Below are positions 23,119 to 35,145 of a stretch of DNA of 64,000 bases, piece by piece. How positions within the stretch are numbered: the stretch's first letter is position 1; each line of letters starts with the position of its first letter. The position numbers and the translations under genes are program-made. This DNA comes from Pithys albifrons albifrons (Eukaryota > Chordata > Aves > Passeriformes > Thamnophilidae). Under the pieces are notes generated by a model. It saw only the letters and a program-made list of their open reading frames with translations, was not told the origin of the DNA and ran no database searches. The stretch spans positions 4,237,001 to 4,301,000 of the forward strand of contig NC_092471.1 in assembly GCF_047495875.1 (NCBI RefSeq), written 5' to 3'.

Positions 23119-25996
23119 TCCTGTCCCCAGGAGTCCCTCCTGACCCTGAATTTGGCCCCAGCCCACGCTGGTTGCACCTTGAGGTTCCATGCACTGACAA
23201 AGCTGTCCCTCCAGCAAGGCAACTGCTTCCACTCCTCTGGCCAAACCTTTATGTGGCATGAAGCATTCATGTTGTTGGTCTCAATAAAACTGTCTCCAGT
23301 TTGAGCCAGGGAGGAATTTGGCACTCTGAGTTGGGAATTTTCATACTTAGAAGCGCCTCCAACCTGCTGCTGTCACCGACGTTTACAGACACACTTTGTC
23401 TTGCTGTTCTGTGACAAGCTGAGGAAAAGCACAGTTGCAATTCAGTTGATCTCTTGAGAATAAAGATGGACATACTGGGGATTTTCTTTCCTTCAGATCA
23501 TCTTGTAGGCATGATTTATACCCCTCAGTTTTGAAATGGCACTCTGTTTAAACAATGTTCCAAATCATGATACTTCCTCCGATGACATCCTGTTTAGGGA
23601 AGCACACTTGCTATGTCTGCTGGTGGAATTGTGTGAGAAAAGGACTTTTCAAATTGATTTACTTACATCTTTAATTTTTAAATATTATAGCTCTTAAACT
23701 GTGGGGTTTTATCCCCTCAAGTGAATGGCAGAACTTCAATACAACATCGGTATAAGGATTATGAAAGTCGTCGCTCTGAAATCTTTTTAGTCTAACCTTA
23801 ATTTTCTCCTTCCTTTAAATCTGAACCATGTTTAAAATTTTATCCTTAATTATGAAAATCACAATTGTTATATCTTCGATTCATGAGCTTCTTCCACTTA
23901 CTAGTAATTATGGCCTAGGGGAATAAAATCTTACTTGTTTCTTTAAGACTGAAATAGAAAGCTGGGAGTTTGTAAAATAGTGTTATTTCTCAATTAGTTC
24001 TTGACTGCTGGCAGTGCTGAAGCACTTCCATTTGGTCCATGAGGCTGCCTGTCATTGCCAGGAAACAAATCATCATTTTTAAACCTGTGCAACTGAAATG
24101 CTCCTTAAGAAGAGTGTTGGATTCCTTCATCCCTCCTAATCCAGATATTCAGCTGCATACACAGACCTTTACAAGGAATTTGAAAAACCTTCTTCTGGGA
24201 AATACGTAGAAAATGTGCAATTTTACATTCACCTACTAATAGCCTAAATATCACATAATTAATTCCACTGTTTAATGAAAAAAGAATCTGCACTGCAAAT
24301 TCATATGCATGTGAAATCAGAGAGCTTAAAGCAGGCTTAGTTTGGTTTTTTTGATGACATGTCTATAGTTCCCCTAAACCCATTGGTACCTTCTTGTCTG
24401 CATTTTGGGAGGTTTAGATTCTCCAAGTTGATGGTACATGATGTCTTTAAAGACATGAAAGTGTGCATCTCCACTGAGGACTTTTTGATGCTATTACAAT
24501 ATTCCTTGAAGAGATGTAAATTCCAAAACTACTGTCACTTGAAAGTGATTTATCTCTAGATCTGGTTTCAACAAAAAGACACACAGCAGAAGATATGCTT
24601 GAGCTTATTTGGAGGTTGTCTAAAGAACACGATGCACAGGTTGATGAAAAATAAAATTTCAGTGGATACAAACAATTTTCATCACTGATTTGTTTGCAAA
24701 TATGCCCACCTGCAGGTCTTTGAATGCCAGATGAGTAAGGCAGAAGAGCTTAAATGTATAACTTGCCATGGCCAGCAGATCACTTCCTCAATGCTCAGTA
24801 GACAGAGAGCAGGCATCAATGGAGAAAACATTTGCATCTCAAAGAAGGAATAAAATAATCCATATATTTAATTTATTTGGCTGATTTTCATAACTGTTTC
24901 TTACAGCAATTAAAAATAAACATGTTTGGCATGTATGAACAGTTATGGGGTGATAAAGGTGTTAAATCTGCTCAGCAACTTGAAGGACCCAAAATGGATA
25001 TTATCTCTAACACCTAAAATACTCCATTTTCAAATGGGCTTCTCTGACTAATGAAAACTTGAGAGGACAGAGGGCCTGAGAAAAGCATCTAAAACAAGTC
25101 ATTTGGACACAAGAAGAGAGAGGCCTTTAAGGTGCCACCCTAGTTTGATAGGCTATATATGATTTCTCTGGTTTTCTTCTTCTTGTAGCCATGTGAGAGA
25201 GTGAGGTCTGTTTTGGAAGGTGTATAATTTTATTTTCAGGTTACTTTTAAGCAAGTTTGTGTTAAAGTATAAGGTTGTCCTGGTCAGCATCAAACTGCTC
25301 ACCAAAGGGTGTCATCTGTAAATTAGGATACAGAAATCCATATAAATATTCATCTCTCATTAATGCTTTGCTCTAGGATATTTAAAGAGTAATGGTGTGT
25401 AACCCTCTAGTAATTTTATAGGCCATTTAATGAGGTGGTTTTGAGGTGTGGAAGAAACGTCCTCTAGTGAACCATCTTTGCTGGGATGGGTCTCTGGAAA
25501 GCAAAAAGGTACTAATAGCTCCATTCAGCAAGGTATCACGATGTTCTTCCAAATCTAAGGGTATGGTTGGCTGGTAAATTTAATATCCATGAACACTAAA
25601 ATATGATATAAAAATCTGGAGACCCACGGCAAGAATTTCCCCAGTGGTTTCTGGCTGCCGAACAGAGCACATTTCAAACAGTGCTCTCTGCACACAGTGG
25701 TGTTTGGAAAGATGTGTCCCATGAAAACAAATAAGATTCCTTCAGTTTGAAAATGCCAGAGTATTTACTTGCTAAATAAAATATAAAGAACGCTGTAAAT
25801 ATGCTTCATTACAACACAGCCTGGTCTTTAGAGGATTTTGAATAGCTGTTGTGCACACTGGAAGACAAATTAATCTCTCTGAATCTCTCTCAGCTGAAAC
25901 ATTCTAATGTTAACTAACAGTTTCTAGTGATCAAAGTGATTTAGTTAAATTATTTATTTGCATATGCATTTAAAAGTTTTTATTGTTGTAGCTCAA
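23119..25996. other. Unique non-coding sequence
   Basis: No gene or transposon recognised. The region becomes AT-rich again within about 100 bp of the minisatellite. The stretch near 24840-24930 is AT-rich with AATTA-type words. Confidence 0.5.
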
Positions 25997-26022
25997 GGGA
26001 AGAGAAGGGAAGGGGGAAGGGG
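25997..26022 (+). other. Potential G-quadruplex in a purine tract
   Basis: Four G runs (25997-25999, 26007-26009, 26012-26016, 26019-26022) are separated by loops of 7, 2 and 2 bases. This fits the G3+N1-7 pattern inside an uninterrupted purine (A/G) run on the plus strand. It could fold as a G4 or form a triplex. No promoter or gene context is visible. Confidence 0.7.
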
Positions 26023-26808
26023 AAGAAGAAGGTCTTAGGATAATTACCTGAGATTTAAGAGCAGCTGGCCCTGCCTTGTCCTACTTTCAGAGCTCCATCA
26101 GGAGCCTTTGGCCACCAAGAGCTCCCAATTGCCAAATAGGCTTTGCTGTTGCTTCTCACCATTAGAATTGCAGTCATATCTGCCTTTTCTGCTTTTAATT
26201 AGTAACCAAAATGATCAGGAATGGATATTTTCAATCATTAAAACCATGTTTGTTGTATTCTACTCTAATCAAAGTGTTTCCTGAAAGGGTAAATCTCTCC
26301 TTTTTCCTGTGGAGTTATATTTGGTTTTATTATTTTCTTTCTGTTGTCTGAATTGGTCTCTTTAAAAATAAACTGTCACTTTAAAAATCAGAACCAGATT
26401 CTGTTTGGCACAGAAGAGAAATCAGTGGAAGGTTAAGGTGAAAATATTGCTTTATTTTTGCCCCTCCTCCCCATGTTAATAGTTACCATTTCACTCAGTG
26501 CTTCCAGTGAGTGGTGGAGCAGGTGTGTGCTGTGTGGTGCTGCACAGCCCCAGGAAATAAACTGGTTTCTGAGAGCTAATTGGGGTGCAAATTTGTTTGT
26601 ATTGGTGTTGGAAGCCTGCAATCAATACCATACAACAAAGCAACCAAACTATCAAATCTTGTACAGCTCAGGTTCATAATGAAAAGAGTGGAAAGTTTGG
26701 GTATTTGAATACATCTGTTGGCAAAAATGATAAAGGGAGAAAATCACCAGTTCTCAGGGTTTAGAGTATCATTCCTCTTCTATTTTTAGTTCTAATGCCT
26801 TTGAAAGT

Positions 26809-26867
26809 AAAAAAAAAAAAAAGAACCAACTCCAACACTAAACAAAATAACCCCCAACAAAACAAAA
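26809..26867. repeat. A-rich/CAAA low-complexity tract
   Basis: A 14-base A run is followed by 'aacaaaataacccccaacaa'-type sequence. It is of the same compositional class as the tracts at 10617 and 61454. Confidence 0.75.
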
Positions 26868-28427
26868 TGTGCAGAAAGCCACTCAGAAAGGTCAAGGCAA
26901 ATCACTTTTCCTCTTATCACCTTTACATCTGTGGAGACGCTAATTCTCAGAACTCATTAAATCAATGTAAACAGATTATCATTCTGCTTATTCTCAGAAA
27001 GAGGCATCAGTTTTTATGCTTTGACAGTCTTTCCTTTTCTTGGCTTTAGGGCTGCATGTAAAAGATTGACTTGTCATCCGTGTGTAATAAAACATATACG
27101 AGAAAGGATACAAAAGAATTAAGTAATTAACAAAGTAATTAAGCTATTTGTGATTTTTTTCTCTTCTATACTAAAAGTTCTTTATCAAAAGGTTAAAACA
27201 ACCTCACATCTTGATCTTTTCTTCCCCTAGACATTCCTTATAAAGACTAATCCCACAAAGAATTCTAGAAAATACTGTTAGCCACATATGTAAGGAACAT
27301 GTTTGTGTCCAAACCAGTATGTATGTTCATACATCCACATAGAATTATCTATATGTAAAGAGGATTCTATAGGATAAAGCTTGAGACCAGGGGGCCTTTG
27401 TATGATTATTTATTCATTTTGATATTTTTCTAACAAAACCACACAATAAACTCAGCATTCTGTAATACAGCAATGTGGTGACAGCAGATAAAGTTATTTC
27501 AGGTGGCAAGTTACAAACATCAGTTATGACCGAAAAGACAACTTTAATAAGTATGACTGGTTAATTACATTGCCTCAGATCTGCTTTATGCTCTTATCAA
27601 ATATGAACAAGACCTTTCTTCATTGCTCATGAATGAAAATGGATTAAATTGGTGAATGCTGCAGTTACTTTTTATGGAAGAACCAGCAAATCAAGTATTC
27701 TAAGATTAGTTTCAGGTTTATCCTGTATTATCTTATTCTGCAGACAGGACATCATTATATTAAAAATAGACCATTTTGTTGGAGTCATTTGCACATTGCT
27801 GTGATTTTTAAAACAGACGAGCTTTGACCTAACTCTGCTCCCACTGGATCTGTCCATTGTAAATGGTGCTGTGAGTCTGTGATTTTATCCTTAAATTGCT
27901 TTTTATTTTTTTCTGCTTGCCTGCCACCTGAAGATAAAGATAATGCAGTAAAGTCAATGACACTGATAAGAAATTAAAAGCAGTTGGAAGACTTGTAAAA
28001 GTTTTCCTTTTATATCTGTAAATGAACCTAATTTCTGACCTGAGTGGCCTTTGTTTCCAGTTTGGTTTTTGTGCTTCTGTCAAGGGCTGTCACTGCTTTT
28101 GTGATGTCAATTATTTGTATGGCCCTGATGAAGATTTTAAACATCTTTGCACTACGAGGAAACTCCCAAAGAAGGATTGGAGTCAATGTCTCCTGAGCAC
28201 ACAAGTTTGGCTCTGGGTCCATGAAGTTATGTTATTTCTCACAATAAGATTTAATAGGAGATAAATTGGATTTCTAGAAACATTGGCAAACTCAGTGACG
28301 TTTTGTCTTCCAGTTTCTATGATGACTTGTGGTTGCATCCATAAATACCTGGACATGAATCCTCACACAGTATCTGATTGTATAGATGGATCCATCTGCA
28401 GCACAGTGTAAAAAGCTGCAGAAGAAG

Positions 28428-28476
28428 AAAAAAAAACCCAAATAAAATAAAAAAAAAACTTTTTTTTGTTTGTTTG
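28428..28476. repeat. A-tract/T-tract inverted low-complexity sequence
   Basis: An A-rich run ending in A10 (28449-28458) is followed by one C and then T8 (28460-28467) and 'gtttgtttg'. The A and T runs are self-complementary and could form a cruciform or transcript hairpin. It is also a likely site of polymerase slippage. Confidence 0.75.
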
Positions 28477-31009
28477 CACCTCTATATCTCACATTTAACA
28501 GAGCATTACTTCTATCCTGTGTGTTGTTCAGACTTCAGATTCTTTTTCCATATAAATTATCCTACCACTGTGCTTTTCTTCCCTACCTCGGGTGTATTAA
28601 TTTCATACCTTAATGTCAGACACACTTATCATTTTCAAATTTTCGAGCATTATTCAGGTTGATTATTTTTAACATTTTGACTTTTACATGTTCTCTTTTT
28701 CCTGCCTGCCTTCACTGAGTCTGGACAGCATATTAGGAGACATTATTTTCCTCCTTTTTGCCAAGTTCTAAGGTTTTCTATTTGAATAGCTGCATAATGA
28801 CAACTGTAACAGTTCTCTAATTCAAGCCATCTGCAAGAGGAGTGTCTCCTTGGAAATGCATTAACCTCATCTAGTGGAAATAAAGGAATGTTTGTTTTTT
28901 TCAACACGACTGACTTGAAAGAAGAGAAAATCCAGTATCTGCATATTTAAGCTTTGATTTAAACAGCAATCCTGAACCTTGAAGTTTTAAGAGTGGGGGT
29001 TTAGAATGTAAATTATTAACATAGAAAGATAGGGGGTTCTGATTCCTTTATGTTATGTAGGCAAATCCTGAAGGGAGATCCAAACCTTCTGATTAGTATA
29101 AGAAGATTTTAATTACTCTGAAGATTATTGAGACTGCCTTCCTATAAATCGATTATTTTTCCCTGGGTCTTGTCTATGTGAGCACAAATGTCATCTTTTT
29201 ACAAGGATTTGTAATTATGCTGAGTTTGTCAGTTCCCAACACAGATCATTAGTGATAAACAGAATCAAGAATGCAGTTGCAGTAAATATAAGTTAATACT
29301 TATTAGTAAAATGTGTCATTACATACCTAAAGGACCTAAAGGTATGGAAATGTTAAAGTGCACAGCAGATAATACTGGATTTCTTAAGGGCTTGCACTTT
29401 ATCTTGAAAATTGACTCCTCAAAGGGCTCTCTTTTCTTTGTGTGAGATATAACTTACCTTGAAAAATTACCAGCATCACAGTGTGTTTTAATAGTGCCTT
29501 TAATTAGTGATCTCTAGGAAAGATAATGAGCTGGCTTGCCTTCTACCATTAGTTTAAAAAGGAGCTGCAAAGGACAGTTTAAGGGACTGTTGGAAAGGCT
29601 CTGACTGTTCAGATGGTTGGAGACAGAGATTTCAGCACATCCCCAGCAGCTGGGATGTTTCTGTCAGGACAGGACCATCCTCCTGCCCTCTGGACTAATG
29701 CATAAGTTTTTCATTCTTAGAGACTTCCAAATTGAAGGATGATGTGTTTTGTGATAGTTTTATTATTCTTTCTTTGTGACCCATTTTTTCACAACACTTT
29801 CTGCCTCTGTTCAGCAGAACATGCACCCAGTTGCACTTTTCATCAGCCTCTCTTCTTTTCCTTTCCTTCTGTATACAATTAATTCCATATCTATATATTA
29901 TGTATTTGGTCTAGATGTACATATTCATTCCACTGAATAGAAACTCTGAAGTACCCCAGTATGTGATATCTATAAATTATTCAAAATTCTAGTCATAAAT
30001 TTTAATTTGATTCTGAACAACATACTAATCTAAGGAGATGTTAAGTAAGCTTTTCAATATATGTTGATATATAAATAGTGGCATTAATGCCTCTGAACAT
30101 TTCAAGAAAATGTTCCATGGTATCATCCCTTCTCCATCTCTCTCAGTTCTAAAAGCCATTGTTAGCATATGTAATTTTCTTAGTGAATTCTCAGCCTGAT
30201 CCCAAATGGAGCTGCTCTACAAGTTAACCTGTCTCCATTCATTTTGCTTGCATGAAATGTAGGATTGGGTGTGGAAAATGTAGGTAATTTTGCCAATTGT
30301 CAGGAAAGAACTGTGGAATGACCAAGGGCATGCAAGATCTCTTCTTGTCTAAATCCCAGTCTCAGGTGGGTTAAACTTTGGTATACTCAGGGCCTTTTCC
30401 AGCTATTTTTTAATATTTCCAGGATTGGAGATTCCACAAAGTCTGGACAACTTATTCCAGATTATATTTATGAATGTTTCAAGGTCAAAAACAAAGAAAA
30501 AGGATTTTGAAGTATAATGATTAGCATATCATAGCTGTCCTGTAACTTCATGAGGAGTTGTTACTATGAGATCCTCCATGTGTATGATATAACAGGAAAG
30601 AAATAAATCTTGTCTCTGTTTTACAGATTGATTTTCACTATTAATCTTTGTGTAATAATATTTGAATTATCATTCAAGAGTAAGAGCTCTCATGGGTGCC
30701 CATCAGCAGAATGGTGCAGAGGAATGCTGAAGTATTTTGTCTTTTAGTCATGAGTATGAAACGGCCTCATTTGATTTAAAAATCATAGAAAGCTTTCTAG
30801 TGAATTGCTGTGAACTACAAACAAGTGTCTGGTATTTGTAGTGCAATTTAGTGTAAAAGGATTAAATAAACCACAGAAAACAGCCAGTGAGAGGAAGAAC
30901 AGATAACTTGAAGGTTATATATTTTGGAGATTTCCTAAAGTCATTGCTAAGTGTGATGAGTAGAGGCAGGTTTAAAGCACTGCAGTATTCCTGCCAGGAA
31001 GTCTGTAAC

Positions 31010-31250
31010 AAACTGTTTCAATTGCTAATGCACTGGTATTAGCCATGACAATTGTTCTATCAATAATTACTGAGACATGGTAAAAAGCAGCGTACACTGG
31101 TTGATGTAGCCAGCAAATGGAGGCCTGATAATTGTCTGCTGCATCAAACTGTAAAATATAATGACTTCTGAAGGTTGAAGTTTATGACAGCAGTTCATTA
31201 TGTGTTCCAAACAATGCTTTATTTTGCTATTGTTTCTTCATTATGTGGAT
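31010..31250. promoter_or_regulatory. Candidate conserved non-coding element
   Basis: Unique AT-rich sequence contains an 8-bp palindrome 'acaattgt' (31048-31055, a SOX-type inverted pair), 'tcaataattac', 'cctgataattg' and further ATTGTT/AACAATG words within about 200 bp. Dense SOX- and homeodomain-like cores without repeats are typical of vertebrate developmental enhancers. Conservation or activity cannot be shown from this sequence. Confidence 0.2.
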
Positions 31251-31696
31251 AGGAAGCACTGTAGCAGAAATTGGGCTCAGGGGAAACAGTGTCTACCAGT
31301 AGGTTAACCTTGTGACATTCCACTAAAAAGCACAGGTTCTTCTGAAATACATAATACATGAACTTCTCTGATTGTTTAGCATTGATCAGTACTCAAGTAA
31401 ATTGAGTTACTATCTTATTAGCATAAACAGCAAGGCTTCAGTGAGCCTCTTCACCCTCCCATGGTAAGTGGCTTAGGGATTTCTGCTGCTTTTAAACTGA
31501 AAGTCAATGTAAAACCCCCACATCGCTAGAAAGCTCTTTAACAAAGGCAGAACAACATTGTGAAATGGAATCCTGATTGCACAGATATCCATTTTAACTT
31601 CTATATCCAGGTTCCAGTACAGACTGGACTGGATCTCAGACTTCGTGTCTTCTGTTGTCAGGTCTATCCCTCATGACATTTTCCTCTCTCTTCATG

Positions 31697-31712
31697 AGTG
31701 TATATATACACT
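31697..31712. repeat. 16-bp perfect palindrome
   Basis: 'agtgtatatatacact' is its own reverse complement. It sits at the start of a short TA-rich patch extending to about 31760. Confidence 0.85.
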
Positions 31713-32572
31713 ATAGATAATTGTATATATTCAACATATATTGTATATTTCTGCTGCAGCATAATTAGGCTGTGTTTCCAAGTTAATAAAACTTCTCCCT
31801 TCTCTTCCTCAGAGAAGAAACAATGAAAGTTTGGTTTAGGAGCATATTTCCTTTTCTTTATAAGAAGGCACAGGTGATATCTTTTGAAAGTTTAGCAGTT
31901 TGTTGTTCATCTTTTCCATGTTCACTTTTCACTTTTCCTTCCATTTCCCTTTCCAGCTGCAGAAAGCAAACTGGCCCAAAGGGGTGGAATGTTTCTAGTG
32001 TAAAGTGGTCTGACTGAGCCCACTTTTATCTTGAGTTGTACATTATTATAATTGGCAGCATTTATTTTTAACTCCCAGCAAAAGGTCACGATGAAATATT
32101 ATTTTGAATCAGGGGAACATGCAAGATTAAGGCTAACCATGTACTAAGAGCATTTCAACTCCGAGGGAGGCATTTCTGTCTAAATTAAAGTTTGATGTAT
32201 TGGGAACTAACTTTGATTTTATAATGTTCTGAGCCAGGCATCCACATTATCAAAGGTAGTTTCCCTATAAGACAGACAGAAAACTTCAAAAAGAACCCTT
32301 TCCAGGACTAACTCCTAAAGCCTTAATTGTTCAGCACCTCTGACAGTTTTGAATCCCTCCTTACTTGTCAAACTCAGCGTGGCTGTTTCAGGTGGTGCTT
32401 GGATGCCTCGAATTGCAGGAGCATAGGAATGCCAGGGGCAGGCCAGGAAGCAAATCCCACCTTTTGTGTGTTTTGTCTGCACACTGGGGATGCTGAAGCT
32501 AATTTTTAATACATTTAGCAAGATGAGTTTCTCATAGATAAGTTGAACTGGGATATAAATAAAAATGTATGC

Positions 32573-32591
32573 TAGCATATAATATATGCTA
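32573..32591. repeat. Short inverted repeat (8-bp arms, 3-nt loop)
   Basis: 'tagcatat' and 'atatgcta' flank 'aat', giving a perfect hairpin stem. There is no T-tract or gene nearby, so no terminator role is implied. Confidence 0.8.
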
Positions 32592-33242
32592 TCATTTGCA
32601 CATAACTAAAATTTTTGCATGAAATAATATTGCTAGAATTTAAAAAACATTTAAGTTTGTGTAAATATTTGACAGAAGAAGTTACGTGGATCAGGCAGTT
32701 TGATTTTTTTAATTGTTGTTTCATTATCATCTTGGACCTTTCCCCATTCAGTTCCTAAATATCTTTTGGTTGTTAAATACCTTTCATTCTCCTGTTCATG
32801 CACAGACACTCCAGAAGAGAGGTAACCAACAGTGAGATTTCTGGATGTGCAAAATCTGTTCCATAGTTCTCTCAGACAAGCTGGTGTTGGTAATTCTTTT
32901 TTGACCCTCATGAAGTCAGTGTCCATTTAGAGTATGCAAAAAGTCAAGCTGTCACCTTATCCAACAGTAAAGCACACAACCTTGAGAAAGAAAACAACCT
33001 TTTAGTCTGTACTCCAGAACAAATAGAGAAATAAATAATGTCCCTTTGGGACTTAAGATTTGTCCAAGGCAGCCATGTAAACAGAGCCATTAGTCTTCAC
33101 TATCCTTAGTTAAATCTTCAGCCTCTCCAGCTGCAGTTTAAGTTTTCATCTGGGTACTAACAAGGGATTTTAAGGTCCTTGAGGTTCTTGAGGATCTTCA
33201 CTTCTCTTCCTTCAGATGTGATTGTGCTGTTCTATTTCTGGA

Positions 33243-33539
33243 TCACCCAGAGGAATCTCTAATGAGGAGTCCTGGTGGTGGCTGACCCCCCAACACTCCA
33301 TTGCTCTGGGCAGAAACACCTGGGGTGCTGCTCAGGCCCTGATTGCTTGTGGAATTCAGCTGGGCAGAAGCTGATTGTGAGGGAGTGGATTGGTCAGGAA
33401 ATGAGGCCCCAAGTGCAGGGGCAGCTGTAATAAGAGTTGTGTGCTGTGGGGGTAGTTCCAGGAGTGGTGGTGAGGCTGGGAAGATGGTGAGTAAGGGTAC
33501 TCTTGGTTTTTGGGTGCTGGAATTGTTATACACTGTCAT
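33243..33539 (-). other. Pro/Ser/Thr/Gln-rich open frame, possible decayed retrocopy
   Basis: A minus-strand frame of 98 codons encodes a low-complexity, disordered-looking sequence rich in P, S, T, Q, G and A ('SNGVLGGQPPPGLLIRDSSG' at its end). It resembles the unstructured regions of transcription regulators. Local GC is higher than in flanking DNA. The neighbouring frames upstream on this strand (33540-33800) are also P/S/T-rich but carry stops, and a further minus-strand frame of 140 codons lies at 34016-34438. Together this could be a broken processed pseudogene on the minus strand. I do not recognise the parent, and I see no poly(A) tail or clear boundaries. Chance openness in a GC-richer patch remains an equal alternative. 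Confidence 0.2.
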
Positions 33540-34744
33540 TTTGTTGTGGTTGAACTGGGAGAGTTTTTTGATAACAGGTTGTAGATGCGGAAGGTTTTTC
33601 TCTTGTGCCCTTTGTATACCAAGGTTATATGTCTGGTGGAACAGTGTGTAGCAGTGACCTCAATCCCAAGGCAGGGAGAGGCACTCCTGGAGGAGGCAGT
33701 TGTGGGAATGGGAATTCTGATTCAGGACAAGCTTTGCTGAAGTAGTTCAGGTGGCTCTCTGTGGTAAAGAGTTTAAATTTCCCCTAGGAGTGCTTCTGTC
33801 ATTAGTGTTTGTACAGAGAATGCTCCTTGTCCAAACGTTTAGGAGTAAAATTTTCATTGTAATCTATGAAACTTTTAGTTTTCCTTCCCAAATGGTGTAA
33901 TAACTGTTACATTTCTCTATAGTGCTCCCTTTGTATTGGATGCCACCTCTTACTTATTTCTCTGTCATCCAAATATTCTATCCACGTGTTCAATGTGTCT
34001 TTTAGCTTTGTGCATTTACTTTGTGCTATCCAGCCTCATGCATTGTAGTATCATGGAGTTTGTACTTCTGCCTAATATTTGTTGCTCTGAATATGCTATT
34101 ATGGCATAGGATAATAACATCAGTTTAAGTAATTCAGTTTTTTTGGGGTGAATGTTTAAAGAACTGTTTCTGTTGTTTTCAGGCCTGCTGAAGTATTTCA
34201 ACTTTGCAGTTACAGTTTGTTTGGATATTGTTCCTGTTTGATTTGTAATGAGGCTGACAGCAATTCCACTGTAGTAGGTGTTACCTCTATTTCCCTGCTT
34301 CATTCTTGACACAATTCTGAATTGAGCACAGATAAATGTGTTGATACCACAAAAGGGAGCTCTAGATATGATTAATTGCCTGAACCTTTTTAATGCAAAG
34401 TTTTGGTGAGTGTTTTTACTTTTGTTTTGACAAACCAAAGCTGTGTTGTGTGCAATGTTCAGCCTTCCTATTAGATAATATGGTTATATATACCCATTTA
34501 TTTTGAGATTTTGGTCTAATAACTGGCATGTATTTAGATGGCCACCACACAAATACGTTTTATTTCGTGTTAAATAGATTAATTGCAGGATTCTTACATT
34601 TTATCTGGAGTGCAAATATGTAGTCAGAAAGGAGGAGAGTCAAATGTTGATGGAATTGTTACTCCACAGAGTAATAATCTCCTTCACAACAGGTTCATTT
34701 CAGCAGACTTGATATGAATATACTTAAAGGGGGCACTTAGCAAG
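33540..34744. other. Sequence with no recognised gene or repeat
   Basis: No named repeat or gene was recognised. The minus-strand frame at 34016-34438 stays open for 140 codons but has no motif I know. It may be part of the possible decayed retrocopy described for 33243-33539, or chance. Confidence 0.4.
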
Positions 34745-35145
34745 AGGAAGGTGCTGATTTCATTATGTCCATAAATCCTGTGAGATTTATAGATGAGCTC
34801 TGTCAGATGAGTCAGAAAATAAAAACTGTTATTGGGAATGTGCTAATAACAGTTTACTGCCTATATGCCAATATTCTGCTCGTCAGTAGGGAGAAAATAA
34901 TCAACTTCATTAGCATAGTAAGATTTATCAGAGCAACTGACACTTCTGCAATCTGTACATGGCTTTTCATAGGAACAGCTGAGAAATGCTGCCAAATGTT
35001 GATTGATCTGGAGGCTCAAAAGAACTTGCTGAAGAATCATATTTTTATTTGTTTACTTGAGACCTCAAGTAACCCATTCTATAAAACTTATTTTAGGGAG
35101 GTTAATATCTTAGGAAAGATTTTTACTTTTCTTAAGTACTTATAG
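34745..35145. promoter_or_regulatory. Candidate conserved non-coding element overlapping a 126-codon open frame
   Basis: The plus-strand frame at 34765-35145 is open for 126 codons in AT-rich sequence, which is longer than expected by chance at this composition. The product is rich in Ile, Leu, Phe and Cys with no recognised domain. The DNA itself, especially 34790-35060, is repeat-free and contains AT-rich motif words such as 'gctaataaca', 'gccaatattc', 'aaaataatcaac' and 'cattagcatag' (the last close to an octamer/POU-type core). I favour a regulatory element whose constraint incidentally keeps stops out. A small protein is the less likely alternative. Confidence 0.22.

Larger units (their letters stand above)
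26023..33242. other. Unique non-coding sequence with scattered low-complexity tracts
   Basis: No gene recognised over 7.2 kb. Low-complexity items are an A14 run with CAAA-type sequence (26809-26867), an A10-C-T8 inverted tract (28449-28467) and a palindromic AT stretch at 31697-31760. The interval around 31010-31250 has the texture of conserved regulatory DNA and is listed separately. Open frames here are all under about 95 codons. Confidence 0.55.

Noticed and set aside
22842..23261. 139-codon plus-strand frame (and 130-codon minus-strand frame) with a periodic product
   Set aside because: Both are created by the minisatellite, whose 45-bp dimer keeps the reading frame open. There is no independent sign of a gene.
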